NCBI RefSeq assembly: GCF_900099805.1 | Contig: NZ_FNDR01000005.1 | Span: 62,001-126,000 of the forward strand | Reading direction: 5' to 3' | DNA length: 64,000 nt | Origin: Variovorax sp. OV700 | Lineage (GTDB): Bacteria; Pseudomonadota; Gammaproteobacteria; Burkholderiales; Burkholderiaceae_C | Part shown: piece by piece, positions 1 to 8,009 of the stretch | How the letters are laid out: the number at the start of each line of letters is the position of its first letter | Numbering within the stretch: the first letter of the stretch is position 1 | Position numbers and translations under genes: made by a program | Notes under the pieces: model-generated | The model's input: only the letters and a program-made list of their open reading frames with translations | Databases searched by the model: none | What the model was told of the DNA's origin: nothing

Positions 1-509
1 GCGGCCAGGTCGATGCCGATGGCGCCTCCGAGCGAGTGGCCGAAGATGTAACGGTGCTGACGGGGGTGGCGGGCGGCAAGCCAAGTCCAGGCGGCGCGGG
101 CGTCTTCGCGTGCCGATTCTTCGGACGGCAGGCCCTTGGAGCTCTTGCCGAAGCCGCGGTAGTCGATGGCCAGCACCGAAAAGCCCAGATCGTGCATGCG
201 CTGGATGCGCGGCGCCGAGCCGGCCACGTTGTAGCGGGCACCATGCAGGTAAAGCATCACGGGCCGGTCGGTAGTTTCGGGCTCGCCGCCGAGCCAGAGG
301 CCATGAAGGCGTGCGGATTCTCCGGTAATGGACGACTGGAAGTCGATCCAGACGTCCTGCATGCCCTCGGTCATGGTGGCGGTGTTGCCCCAGCTGCGGT
401 CGCTGGGTTGAAAGATCCACTCGCGTTGCTGCTCATCGAACGTGGAGCAACCGGCCGCCAGAAGGGCGCACAGCGAAAGAACGGAGGCAAGCAGGGACCA
501 GCGTTTCAT
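1..509 (-). CDS. Alpha/beta hydrolase lipoprotein (C-terminal part beyond window)
   Basis: About 169 residues are visible; the 3' end lies off the left edge. The ATG at 509 opens a lipoprotein signal peptide (MKRWSLL, hydrophobic core, lipobox LAAGC), so the protein should be membrane-anchored outside the cytoplasm. A YLHGARYN segment resembles the oxyanion-hole region of alpha/beta hydrolases, and FGHSLGG is the nucleophile elbow (GxSxG, catalytic Ser). The acid and His of the triad would be in the missing part. The family covers esterases and peptidases; no substrate can be inferred. There is no clear Shine-Dalgarno sequence. The downstream neighbour is outside the window; mutL lies upstream on the same strand, 187 bp away. 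Confidence 0.85.
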   Translation of the reverse strand, partial: MKRWSLLASVLSLCALLAAGCSTFDEQQREWIFQPSDRSWGNTATMTEGMQDVWIDFQSSITGESARLHGLWLGGEPETTDRPVMLYLHGARYNVAGSAPRIQRMHDLGFSVLAIDYRGFGKSSKGLPSEESAREDARAAWTWLAARHPRQHRYIFGHSLGGAIGIDLA

Positions 510-696
510 GGGCTAGAGGGACAGCGAAGCCGGCAGAAAGTTCATGTACTTTCGACTGAAACGCGCCGACACTGCGCCTCAGCACCCCTCCCTCGCAGTG
601 CTCATGCGGCACTTTGTTCTACACATGCAACGCCCGTGCCCGTTTCACGGATGACCGCCAAAAACCCCGGAAAAACCCTCAAAAGCACCCGATTGG

Positions 697-2586
697 TTAC
701 CTGCCGCGCATAAAAAGCGCGTCCAGCTCGCGAATCGACAGCTGCCGCCAAGTGGGGCGGCCATGGTTGCACTGGTCCGAGCGCTCGGTTGCTTCCATTT
801 GACGTAATAAAGCGTTCATTTCGTCGATGGTGAGCTTGCGATTGGCCCGCACGGCACCGTGGCAGGCCATAGTCGAAAGCAATTCGTTCCGTGCCCGCTG
901 CACCACGCTGCTCGCTTCGTGCTGGGCCAGTTCGGCCAGCACGCTGCGCGCGAGCTCCACCGGATCGCCATCGGCCAGGGTGCCCGGGACCGCACGCACC
1001 GCAAGGGTGCGCGGCGAAAAGGGGGTGATTTCCAGCCCCAGCGTGGGCAGTACCGCGGCGCAGGCTTCGGCGGTGGCCACTTCTTGCGGCGTGGCCGCGA
1101 ACGTGGCCGGAATCAGCAGCGGCTGGCTGGTGATGGCGGCGCCGTCCAGCTGCATCTTGAGCCGCTCGTAGACGATGCGCTCGTGCGCGGCGTGCATGTC
1201 GACCACGATCAGGCCCTGGCTGTTCTCGGCCAGGATGTAAATGCCTTGCAGTTGCGCCAGCGCGCGGCCGAGCGGCCAGGCTTCGTCGTGGGTGGCAAGG
1301 GCTTCGGGTGCTGACGATTCACCCGGCAACCCGGCCGGGGCGCGCAACGCCATCGGCGATGCGCCGGCACTGGGCCAGCCCGAGGCAGCGGGCTCGGGTG
1401 AGTGGGACGCCTCGTCCGCCCGACGCGGCCACATGGCCTCGAAATCGCCGGCCCCGCGCTCCCTGGCCGTGAAGTTGATGGCGGGCTGCGCCCAGGTGAC
1501 GCCCGAAGCCGGCAGGTTCGGCTTGAAAAAGGGTTGCTGCACGCCCGCCGGCGCCACCGCATCGCCCGCGCGCGGCGCGGCAAGCGCGTTCTCGATGGCG
1601 TGGCGCACCGCCTGGTGCACCTCGCGCCCGTCGCGAAAGCGCACTTCGATCTTGGTCGGATGCACGTTCACGTCGACCCGCGACGGGTCGATTTCGAGGT
1701 AGAGCGCGTACACCGGCTGGCGTTGGCCATGCAGGACGTCTTCATAGGCGCTGCGCACCGCGTGCGAAAGCACCTTGTCGCGCACGAAACGGCCGTTGAC
1801 GTAGAAGAACTGCTGATCTCCGCGCGACCGGGCCGCGTCGGGAATGCCCGCACGGCCGACCACGCGAACCGGGCCGCCGACATGATCGACTGCCACGCTC
1901 TGCGCCACGAAGTCGTCGCTGAGCGCATCGGCGAGCCGCTGCTCGCGCTGGTCAGCGGCGCGCCACTGCTCCACCAGCTTGCCGTCGTGCCACACCGAGA
2001 AGCCGACTTCTTGCCGCGCCAGCGCATGGCGCCGCACGGCCTCGATGCAGTGGGCCAGTTCGGTGGCGTCGGTCTTCAGGAACTTGCGGCGTGCCGGCGT
2101 GGCGAAGAAAAGCTCGCGCACCTCGACCGTGGTGCCCACGGCGCGGGCTACCGGGCGCAATTCGCCGGTGCGGCCATCGAGCGCAAAGGCACCGTCGGCA
2201 CCCGCAAAGCGCGAAAGAATGCTGAGTTCGGCAATGGCATTGATGGCCGCGAGCGCCTCGCCGCGAAAGCCCATGGTGCCCACGGTTTCCAGGTCGTTCA
2301 GGCTGGCGATCTTGCTGGTCGCATGGCGGCGCAGCGCCACCGTGAGTTCCTCGCGCGGAATGCCCTGGCCGTCGTCCTCGACCGAGATCAGCCGAACGCC
2401 ACCCGAGGCCAGCCGCACCGTGACCTGCCGTGCGCCTGCATCGAGTGCGTTGTCGAGCAGCTCGCGCACCACGGATGCCGGGCGTTCGACCACTTCGCCG
2501 GCCGCGATCTGGCTGATCAGCTCGTCGGGAAGTTCGCGGATCGGACGTCGTTCGAGAGAGGGAATGGAGGAGGGAAGGGCGCTCAC
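697..2586 (-). CDS. mutL: DNA mismatch repair protein MutL
   Basis: 629 residues starting at GTG. It couples MutS mismatch recognition to strand incision and excision. The N-terminal GHKL ATPase shows AAGEVVERP (about residue 30), LLDNALDAG with the catalytic Glu just before it, and GFRGEALAAI (about 110). The C-terminal dimerisation domain holds DMHAAHERIVYE (about 465), which matches the metal-binding endonuclease motif DQHA(x)2E(x)4E. ACHGAVRA and QCNHGRPT complete the endonuclease-type MutL signature. This suggests a nicking MutL and no need for MutH, as in most bacteria outside the enteric group. A TAGAAT hexamer ends 6 bp before the GTG, so the transcript may be leaderless. It diverges from the DedA gene. 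Confidence 0.97.
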   Translation of the reverse strand: MSALPSSIPSLERRPIRELPDELISQIAAGEVVERPASVVRELLDNALDAGARQVTVRLASGGVRLISVEDDGQGIPREELTVALRRHATSKIASLNDLETVGTMGFRGEALAAINAIAELSILSRFAGADGAFALDGRTGELRPVARAVGTTVEVRELFFATPARRKFLKTDATELAHCIEAVRRHALARQEVGFSVWHDGKLVEQWRAADQREQRLADALSDDFVAQSVAVDHVGGPVRVVGRAGIPDAARSRGDQQFFYVNGRFVRDKVLSHAVRSAYEDVLHGQRQPVYALYLEIDPSRVDVNVHPTKIEVRFRDGREVHQAVRHAIENALAAPRAGDAVAPAGVQQPFFKPNLPASGVTWAQPAINFTARERGAGDFEAMWPRRADEASHSPEPAASGWPSAGASPMALRAPAGLPGESSAPEALATHDEAWPLGRALAQLQGIYILAENSQGLIVVDMHAAHERIVYERLKMQLDGAAITSQPLLIPATFAATPQEVATAEACAAVLPTLGLEITPFSPRTLAVRAVPGTLADGDPVELARSVLAELAQHEASSVVQRARNELLSTMACHGAVRANRKLTIDEMNALLRQMEATERSDQCNHGRPTWRQLSIRELDALFMRGR

Positions 2587-2592
2587 GCGAGC

Positions 2593-2598
2593 ATTCTA
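2593..2598 (-). promoter_or_regulatory. Candidate -10 element of mutL
   Basis: TAGAAT on the minus strand, with 6 bp to the GTG start of mutL. A TCGATA hexamer 17 bp upstream matches TTGACA at four of six positions. Transcription would begin at or next to the start codon. Confidence 0.5.
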
Positions 2599-2676
2599 GA
2601 AGCGTCATCCGGATGTATCGAGCTGTCATCCAGGGTCTCTGAATCCATCACGGGAAGCCATGCGGCACGCAGCACG

Positions 2677-2682
2677 GATAAT
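2677..2682 (+). promoter_or_regulatory. Candidate -10 element of the DedA gene
   Basis: GATAAT ends 8 bp before the ATG at 2691. No convincing -35 hexamer and no Shine-Dalgarno sequence is visible, which fits a leaderless or near-leaderless message. Confidence 0.4.
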
Positions 2683-2690
2683 CCGCCACC

Positions 2691-3359
2691 ATGGAAATCA
2701 TCAGCTTTCTCGTCGACTTCATCCTGCATGTAGATAAACATCTCGAGGCCTTCGTCATTGCCTATGGACCGTGGGTCTATGCACTGCTCTTCCTGATCGT
2801 GTTCGTGGAGACCGGCGCGGTGGTGATGCCGTTCCTGCCCGGTGACTCGCTGCTCTTTATCGTGGGTGCACTGTGCGGCGTGGGGCTGATGAGCTTTCCG
2901 CTGGCCTGCGCGGTTCTGATTGCCGCTGCCATCCTGGGCGACCAGTGCAACTACAGCATCGGCCGCTTCTTCGGGCCCAAGGTCTTCAAGTGGGAGAACT
3001 CGCGCTTCTTCAACCGCAAGGCCTTCGACCAGGCGCATGCGTTCTACGAGCGCTACGGCGGCGTCACGATCATTCTTGCCCGCTTCATGCCCTTCATTCG
3101 CACCTTTGCGCCCTTCGTGGCCGGCGTGGCCGAAATGAGCCGCGCAAAGTTCACGATGTTCAACGTGGTCGGCGGGCTGATCTGGGTGCTTGGCATCGCA
3201 ACGGCGGGCTATTTCTTCGGCAACCTGCCCTTCGTGCGCGAGCACCTCGACAAGATCATCTGGGCGCTGATCTTCGTGCCTGGCCTGATCGCCATCTTCG
3301 GCGCCTGGCGTGCGTCGCGCGCGGAAAAGGCTCGCGCGCAATTGCCTTCGAAGGCCTGA
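2691..3359 (+). CDS. DedA/VTT family membrane protein
   Basis: 222 residues with about five hydrophobic segments. The family signatures are present: a glycine/acidic loop near residue 40-55 (FVETGAVVMPFLPGDS) and a downstream amphipathic segment with FMPFIRTFAPFVAG, carrying the conserved Arg. DedA proteins are inner-membrane proteins; members flip undecaprenyl phosphate or phosphatidylethanolamine or support proton-motive-force homeostasis, and the exact substrate cannot be told from sequence. The C-terminal tail is basic and cytoplasmic. The gene stands alone, diverging from mutL and converging on a glycine-zipper lipoprotein gene with a shared hairpin between them. Confidence 0.92.
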   Translation: MEIISFLVDFILHVDKHLEAFVIAYGPWVYALLFLIVFVETGAVVMPFLPGDSLLFIVGALCGVGLMSFPLACAVLIAAAILGDQCNYSIGRFFGPKVFKWENSRFFNRKAFDQAHAFYERYGGVTIILARFMPFIRTFAPFVAGVAEMSRAKFTMFNVVGGLIWVLGIATAGYFFGNLPFVREHLDKIIWALIFVPGLIAIFGAWRASRAEKARAQLPSKA

Positions 3360-3368
3360 CCGGCGCTC

Positions 3369-3397
3369 AAAAAAAGCGCGCCGGTGGTGGCGCGCTT
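3369..3397 (-). terminator. Rho-independent terminator
   Basis: A perfect 9-bp stem (AAGCGCGCC / GGCGCGCTT) with a 6-nt loop. Read on the minus strand it is followed by a 7-T tract, so it terminates the glycine-zipper lipoprotein gene. It also lies just past the DedA stop codon. Confidence 0.85.
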
Positions 3398-3419
3398 CTC
3401 AGTAGAGGGTCAGAACGGG

Positions 3420-3710
3420 TCAGTAGGTCGGACCGTTGCGCGGGTAGTAGGTGTTCGGCGGATAAGCGCGCTGGCTCTCGTAGTAGTTGCGTTCGTCCAC
3501 ACTACGGCCCACCTGGTTGCCAATCACGCCGCCGATGGCTGCGCCGCCCAGCGTACTGGCGGTATTGCCGCCAATGGCGTGGCCCACTGCCGCGCCGCCG
3601 AGTGCGCCGACCCCGGTGCCCAGGTTCTGATTGGGACCGGATGCGCAACCCGCCACTGCCATGACCGTGGTAGCCGCCGCAGCAGCCATCCAGATTCGTG
3701 CCTTCATCAT
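3420..3710 (-). CDS. Glycine-zipper outer-membrane lipoprotein
   Basis: 96 residues. Either of two adjacent ATGs (3710, 3707) could be used; an AAGGTGG Shine-Dalgarno sequence lies 5-8 bp upstream. The signal peptide ends in a lipobox (VAGC). The mature part is a glycine zipper with repeated GxxxG spacing (GVGALGGAAVG, LGGAAIGGVIG), followed by a Tyr/Pro/Asn-rich tail. This resembles the 17-kDa antigen/OsmB/SlyB group of small envelope lipoproteins, whose roles are mostly structural or stress-related. A longer reading frame reaches upstream to 3884 but lacks the signal peptide at its front, so the internal start is preferred. Confidence 0.85.
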   Translation of the reverse strand: MMKARIWMAAAAATTVMAVAGCASGPNQNLGTGVGALGGAAVGHAIGGNTASTLGGAAIGGVIGNQVGRSVDERNYYESQRAYPPNTYYPRNGPTY

Positions 3711-3843
3711 GTCGTCCACCTTTCTAGAGTGATGTGACCATGATGGGCAAAAGCGGCCTGCCGGCGTTGTAGGAGCCTGCCGCGCCTGGGTGTGCGGTGC
3801 CACGGGCCGCCCCGCGTGGGACAGCAGGGCGGCGCAAGACAGT

Positions 3844-5424
3844 TCAAAGCTGACGGCTGCGCGCCAGCGGCGGGTTCTGCGCAAAGTAGCGCTGGATGCC
3901 GCGCATCAGCGCGTCGGAAAGGCTTTCCTGGTAGCTGACGCTGCGCAGGTTGGCTTCTTCTTCGGGGTTGCTGATGAATGCCGTCTCGACCAGCACGCTT
4001 GGAATGTCGGGCGCCTTGAGCACGGCAAAACCGGCCTGCTCGACCTGCGGCTTGTGCAGCCGCGCACCGATGCCGCGGATCTCACCGAGCATGGCGCCGC
4101 CGAGCTTCAGGCTGTCGTTGATCTGTGCCGTGGTGCTCATGTCGAGCAGTGCGCGCTGCACCTGCGCTTCATGGTTGCCGACGTTCACGCCGCCCACCTT
4201 GTCGGCATCGTTTTCCTTGTTGGCGAGCCAGCGTGCGGCGCTGCTCGAGGCGCCGCTCTGGCTCAGCGCGAACACGCTCGCGCCGCGCGCGGCGGGCGTG
4301 GTGAAGGCATCGGCATGGATGCTCACGAACAGGTCGGCCTGCACGCGCCGTGCTTTTTGCACGCGCACGCCCAGCGGCACGAAAAAGTCCGCATCACGCG
4401 TGAGAAACGCACGCATCGGATTGCCGTTGACGCTGCTGGCGTTGATGCGGTCGCGAAGGCGGTGCGCGATCTGCAGCACGATGTCTTTTTCGCGCGTGCC
4501 GTTGGGGCCGATGGCACCCGGGTCTTCGCCGCCGTGGCCGGGATCGAGCGCCACGATGATGATGCGGTCGGTGCGGCTGGCGGTAGCGTTGCCGCGTGCG
4601 GGCGCGGGGGGCGCGGGGGGCGCGGGGGGCACGGCAGGTGCGACAGGCGCAGCAGGCGCAATGGGCGCGACAGGTGGTGGTGGCGCGGCAGGCCCGGGCC
4701 GCGTCGACTGCTGCGTCATCAGTTCGCCGAGCGGATCGGGCGCGGGCGCGGCCGCCGCGGCCGGCGGCCGAGCGGGAGGCGCGGTGCTGCCGGGCACAGG
4801 GCGCGGCGCGGGCACGTTGGGCGACGGCCGCACGAGGATCGGCGGCCCGCCATCGGGCGCGACGGCCGAAGAGGGCGCGGCGGGCGGTGGGACCGAGGGC
4901 GCGCTGGCCACGGCGGTGTCGTTGCCGCTGCTGCTACCGCCGCTGCGCGGTGCCTCGCGCAGGCGCTCGGTGATCAGCGCTTCCATCGGATCGATGGCTT
5001 TTTCGGGGTAGAGGTCGAGCACCAACCGGTGCTTGTACGCGGCGATCGGCGCCAGCGAGAACACCTGCGGCACCACGGCCTGCTTCAGGTCGAAGACGAT
5101 GCGCACCACCTTCGGCGCGTTTTGCCCGACGCGCAGGCCGTTGATGTAGGGGTCGCCGGGCTTGATCTTGCCGACCAGCTCGCGCAGTTCGGGATTCAGG
5201 TCGATGCCTTCGATGTCCACTGCCAGCCGCGGCGGACTGCCCACCACGAGTTGCTGCGAATGCAGGCGCGCATCGGACTCGATGGTCACGCGCGTGTAGT
5301 CGGCGGCGGGCCATACGCGCACTGCGAGGATGGTGGCGCCGCGCGCGATCTGGTGCACGCCGAGCATCAGCGCAATGCTGCCGCCTTGCAGCAGCACGCG
5401 CCGCTTGAGGCCGCTCGCCTTCAT
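3844..5424 (-). CDS. amiC: N-acetylmuramoyl-L-alanine amidase, AMIN plus Amidase_3
   Basis: 526 residues. The enzyme cleaves the amide bond between N-acetylmuramic acid and the stem peptide, splitting septal peptidoglycan at division. The N-terminus (KRRVLLQGG plus a hydrophobic stretch) looks like a Tat signal, as known for AmiA/AmiC. An AMIN domain (about 30-140) targets the division site. A long Pro/Ala-rich linker (about 165-285) joins it to the zinc amidase domain (about 290-515), which shows DPGHGG with the following Glu, SIHAD and ETAFISNPEEE. The ATG overlaps the tsaE stop by 4 bp (ATGA), so the two are translationally coupled, a common amidase-tsaE arrangement. Confidence 0.95.
   Translation of the reverse strand: MKASGLKRRVLLQGGSIALMLGVHQIARGATILAVRVWPAADYTRVTIESDARLHSQQLVVGSPPRLAVDIEGIDLNPELRELVGKIKPGDPYINGLRVGQNAPKVVRIVFDLKQAVVPQVFSLAPIAAYKHRLVLDLYPEKAIDPMEALITERLREAPRSGGSSSGNDTAVASAPSVPPPAAPSSAVAPDGGPPILVRPSPNVPAPRPVPGSTAPPARPPAAAAAPAPDPLGELMTQQSTRPGPAAPPPPVAPIAPAAPVAPAVPPAPPAPPAPARGNATASRTDRIIIVALDPGHGGEDPGAIGPNGTREKDIVLQIAHRLRDRINASSVNGNPMRAFLTRDADFFVPLGVRVQKARRVQADLFVSIHADAFTTPAARGASVFALSQSGASSSAARWLANKENDADKVGGVNVGNHEAQVQRALLDMSTTAQINDSLKLGGAMLGEIRGIGARLHKPQVEQAGFAVLKAPDIPSVLVETAFISNPEEEANLRSVSYQESLSDALMRGIQRYFAQNPPLARSRQL
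4600..4629. repeat. 9-bp tandem repeat in amiC
   Basis: About three copies of GGCGCGGGG in the stretch encoding the amidase linker; read on the coding strand it gives repeated Pro-Pro-Ala. Such a tract is prone to length change and lies in a part of the protein that should tolerate it. Confidence 0.7.
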
Positions 5425-5930
5425 GCGCCGACGCGCGCCAGCAGGTCGCTGCCGCGCGGGGTGTTGGCCAGGAGGGCCACGCTGCGTGTGTCGTCTGTCA
5501 TTGCTTCTATTTTAATAGCGAGGTCGGCAGTTGGTGTGCGGCCTGCGGCGTTTTCCGGCCATTCAGCGAGCTTGAGCCCCGGTCCCGCAAAAATGTCGCG
5601 AAAACCGGCGTCGTCCCATTCGCGGGGATCGTTGAAGCGATAGAAATCGAAATGGAAGATGGCGAGCCCGTCGGGTGCCTCGTGCGGCTCGACCACCGCA
5701 TAGGTCGGGCTCTTGATGCGACCCTGGATGCCCAGCGCGCGCAGCAGGTGCCGCACGAAGGTGGTCTTGCCGGCGCCGAGGTCGCCATGCAGCGCAATGA
5801 AGGCATCGCGCAAGGCGGGCGAGGCCGCGAGCGCGCGTGCGAAGGCGGCGGTGTCGTCCTCGCTGCGCCAGTGCAGCGTGCGGCCGGCGTTCTTCGGAAT
5901 TTCTACAATCGGCAAGTGATCGTCAGCCAT
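5421..5930 (-). CDS. tsaE: tRNA threonylcarbamoyladenosine biosynthesis ATPase TsaE
   Basis: 169 residues from the ATG at 5930; an upstream in-frame start at 5981 would run deeper into queG and is not favoured. TsaE is the ATPase that, with TsaB and TsaD, makes t6A37 in tRNAs reading ANN codons. Visible motifs are the P-loop GDLGAGKTT (about 44-52), SPTYAVVEPHE in the switch region, and FDFYRF followed by a Trp-Asp-containing segment. The 3' end is coupled to amiC. The 5' end overlaps the divergently transcribed queG by 15 bp, an arrangement that leaves no separate promoter region. Confidence 0.93.
   Translation of the reverse strand: MADDHLPIVEIPKNAGRTLHWRSEDDTAAFARALAASPALRDAFIALHGDLGAGKTTFVRHLLRALGIQGRIKSPTYAVVEPHEAPDGLAIFHFDFYRFNDPREWDDAGFRDIFAGPGLKLAEWPENAAGRTPTADLAIKIEAMTDDTRSVALLANTPRGSDLLARVGA
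5904..5909 (+). promoter_or_regulatory. Candidate -10 element of queG
   Basis: TACAAT ends 6 bp before the GTG at 5916 and lies inside the tsaE coding region. No Shine-Dalgarno sequence separates them, so the transcript would start at about the start codon. Confidence 0.5.
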
Positions 5931-7043
5931 CCACTCGTTGCTCGTATTCAGGCATTGGCCCGGGAACTCGGATTCTCCCAAATCGGAATCGCGGGCGTCG
6001 ATCTATCGAGCGCCGAGGAAGGTCTGATGCAATGGCTGGCCCATGGGTTCCATGGCGAGATGAAATACATGGCAACGCACGGCACGCGCCGCGCGCGGCC
6101 CGCAGAGCTGGTGCCGGGCACGGTGAGCGTCATCACGGCCCGCATGGACTACCTGCCGCGTGACACGCCGCTGGACGATTGGCAGGCCGTCGAATTCGAC
6201 CGTCTCACGCGCCCCGGCGAGGCCATCGTCTCCGTCTATGCACGCGGCCGCGACTATCACAAGGTGCTGCGTGCACGGCTGGCCAGGCTGGCCGAACGCA
6301 TTGCCGAGGAGGTCGGCCCGTTCGGGCATCGCGCCTTCACCGATTCGGCCCCGGTGCTCGAAGCCGAACTCGCGTCGCGCAGCGGCCAAGGCTGGCGCGG
6401 CAAGCACACGCTGGTGCTGGATCGAAGCGCGGGCTCGATGTTCTTTCTCGGCGAGATCTACGTCGACATGGCGCTGCCCGAGAGCGAGCCGGTCACCGCG
6501 CATTGCGGCAGTTGCAGCGCCTGCATCGACGTGTGCCCGACGAAGGCCATCATTGCGCCCTACCGGCTCGATGCGCGCCGCTGCATCTCGTATCTCACCA
6601 TCGAGCACGGCGGACCGATTCCGCTGGAGCTTCGGCCGTTGATGGGCAACCGCATCTACGGTTGCGACGACTGCCAGCTGATCTGCCCCTGGAACAAGTT
6701 TGCGAAGAAAAGCGCGCTGCCCGACTTCGACGCACGCGAAGGGCTGACCGGCCAGGCGCTGGCGTCACTCTTCGCCTGGAGCGAGGAAGATTTCTTGCGC
6801 TTCACCGAAGGCAGTCCCATCCGGCGCATCGGGCACGAACGATGGTTGCGCAACATCGCCGTCGCGCTTGGCAACGCACTGCGTGCTGGCGAAAGCGGTG
6901 CCGCGGAGGCACTGGCCACACGGGCTGCCCACCCCAGCGAACTGGTGCGCGAGCACGTGGCGTGGGCGCTGGCGCAGCAGCCCGAGTCGGCTAGCGCGGC
7001 AACGCCAGCGCAAACGGCAGGCTGGCCATCCCCAACAACGTAG
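5916..7043 (+). CDS. queG: Epoxyqueuosine reductase QueG
   Basis: 375 residues from the GTG at 5916, chosen because it begins just ahead of the conserved N-terminal helix and sits 6 bp after a -10-like TACAAT. QueG is the cobalamin-dependent iron-sulfur enzyme that reduces epoxyqueuosine to queuosine in tRNA, the last step of Q synthesis. The two 4Fe-4S clusters are bound by CGSCSACIDVCP (about residue 205) and CDDCQLICPW (about 250). FTDSAPVLE in the N-terminal half and a C-terminal HEAT-like helical region complete the family layout. The last 53 bp overlap the convergent AEC transporter gene, so the C-terminal tail is probably dispensable. Confidence 0.94.
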   Translation: MIVSHPLVARIQALARELGFSQIGIAGVDLSSAEEGLMQWLAHGFHGEMKYMATHGTRRARPAELVPGTVSVITARMDYLPRDTPLDDWQAVEFDRLTRPGEAIVSVYARGRDYHKVLRARLARLAERIAEEVGPFGHRAFTDSAPVLEAELASRSGQGWRGKHTLVLDRSAGSMFFLGEIYVDMALPESEPVTAHCGSCSACIDVCPTKAIIAPYRLDARRCISYLTIEHGGPIPLELRPLMGNRIYGCDDCQLICPWNKFAKKSALPDFDAREGLTGQALASLFAWSEEDFLRFTEGSPIRRIGHERWLRNIAVALGNALRAGESGAAEALATRAAHPSELVREHVAWALAQQPESASAATPAQTAGWPSPTT

Positions 7044-7908
7044 ACAGGGTCACGAGACCCGCCACGTACGGCCCGTTGTAGCCCATGCGCGCTGCCAGCA
7101 CATAGGCGCTCGAGGCCGTGGGCACGGCCGAAAACGCCATCAGCACGGAAGCCTGCGTGGCGTCCAGGCGCAGCGCAAGGGAGAGACCCCAAGCGACCAG
7201 GGGCAAGATCAGGTGCCGGATGGCCAGCACCGAAACCGCCAGCACCTTGCCGCGCCCAAGGGTTGCGAACTGCATGCCCGCTCCCGCTGCCAGCAGGCCG
7301 AGCGCAAGCGATGCGGCGCCGATGCGCGTGAGCGTCGGCGTGGCCCAGTTCGGAACGGTGAAGCCCAGCACGTTCGCGAGCAGCCCCGCCAGCGTGGCAA
7401 CGATCAGCGGATTGCGCACCAGCTGCCGCGCAAACCCGGTCTTGGCGTGCCGCGTCATCGGCCAGACGGCCGCGATGTTGAACATGGGCACGCACACGCC
7501 GATCAGCACCGCGATCAGCAACAGGCCTTGCGGGCCGGCCAACCGTTCGGCCAGCGCGAGGCAGATGAAGGAGTTGAAGCGAAACGCGATCTGCGCGCTT
7601 GCGGCGTGATCGCGGCGGTCGATGTGCGTGCGCAGGCCCGGGATGAAGGGCAGTGCATAGGCCAGCGCGATGCCGCTGATGCCGATGCCCACGCCCGCGG
7701 TGAGCAGGCTCGATGTGGCGCCAAAATCGAGCGGGCTGCGCACGATCGAATGGAACAGCAGTACCGGAAAAAGAAAGTAGTACACCAGGCTTTCGACCTG
7801 GTCCCACACGCGGCGGTCGAGAGCGGTGTAGCGGCAAAGCAGCCAACCGATGGCAATGAGAGAAAAATCCGGAAAGAGCAGCTGGGCGAAGTTCACCGCT
7901 TCGAGCAT
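6991..7908 (-). CDS. AEC-family (auxin efflux carrier type) transporter
   Basis: 305 residues from the ATG at 7908; a GTG at 7941 is also in frame. About ten hydrophobic segments in two five-helix halves match the AEC/MdcF family of bacterial permeases, which move small organic acids such as malonate or malate. Conserved features are the Asn in the first half and the small-residue-rich, kinked helix near the C-terminus (SAVPTASSAYVLA). No neighbouring metabolic gene hints at a substrate. The 3' end overlaps queG tail to tail by 53 bp, with the TAG stop at 6991. Confidence 0.88.
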   Translation of the reverse strand: MLEAVNFAQLLFPDFSLIAIGWLLCRYTALDRRVWDQVESLVYYFLFPVLLFHSIVRSPLDFGATSSLLTAGVGIGISGIALAYALPFIPGLRTHIDRRDHAASAQIAFRFNSFICLALAERLAGPQGLLLIAVLIGVCVPMFNIAAVWPMTRHAKTGFARQLVRNPLIVATLAGLLANVLGFTVPNWATPTLTRIGAASLALGLLAAGAGMQFATLGRGKVLAVSVLAIRHLILPLVAWGLSLALRLDATQASVLMAFSAVPTASSAYVLAARMGYNGPYVAGLVTLSTLLGMASLPFALALPR

Positions 7909-8009
7909 AAACCGCGGCGGACCATGGGTATTCCACAGCACGGGCCCGGTGCGAAGCCGCTAGCATCCGGGGCTTTGCTTTTTCGACACAGTCAATCAAG
8001 GAGTTTTCG

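Noticed and set aside
3790-5643. Long open frame antisense to amiC and tsaE (plus strand)
   Set aside because: It is composed of Arg/Ala/Gly/His-rich shadow sequence opposite genes with clear motifs; high GC keeps antisense frames open.
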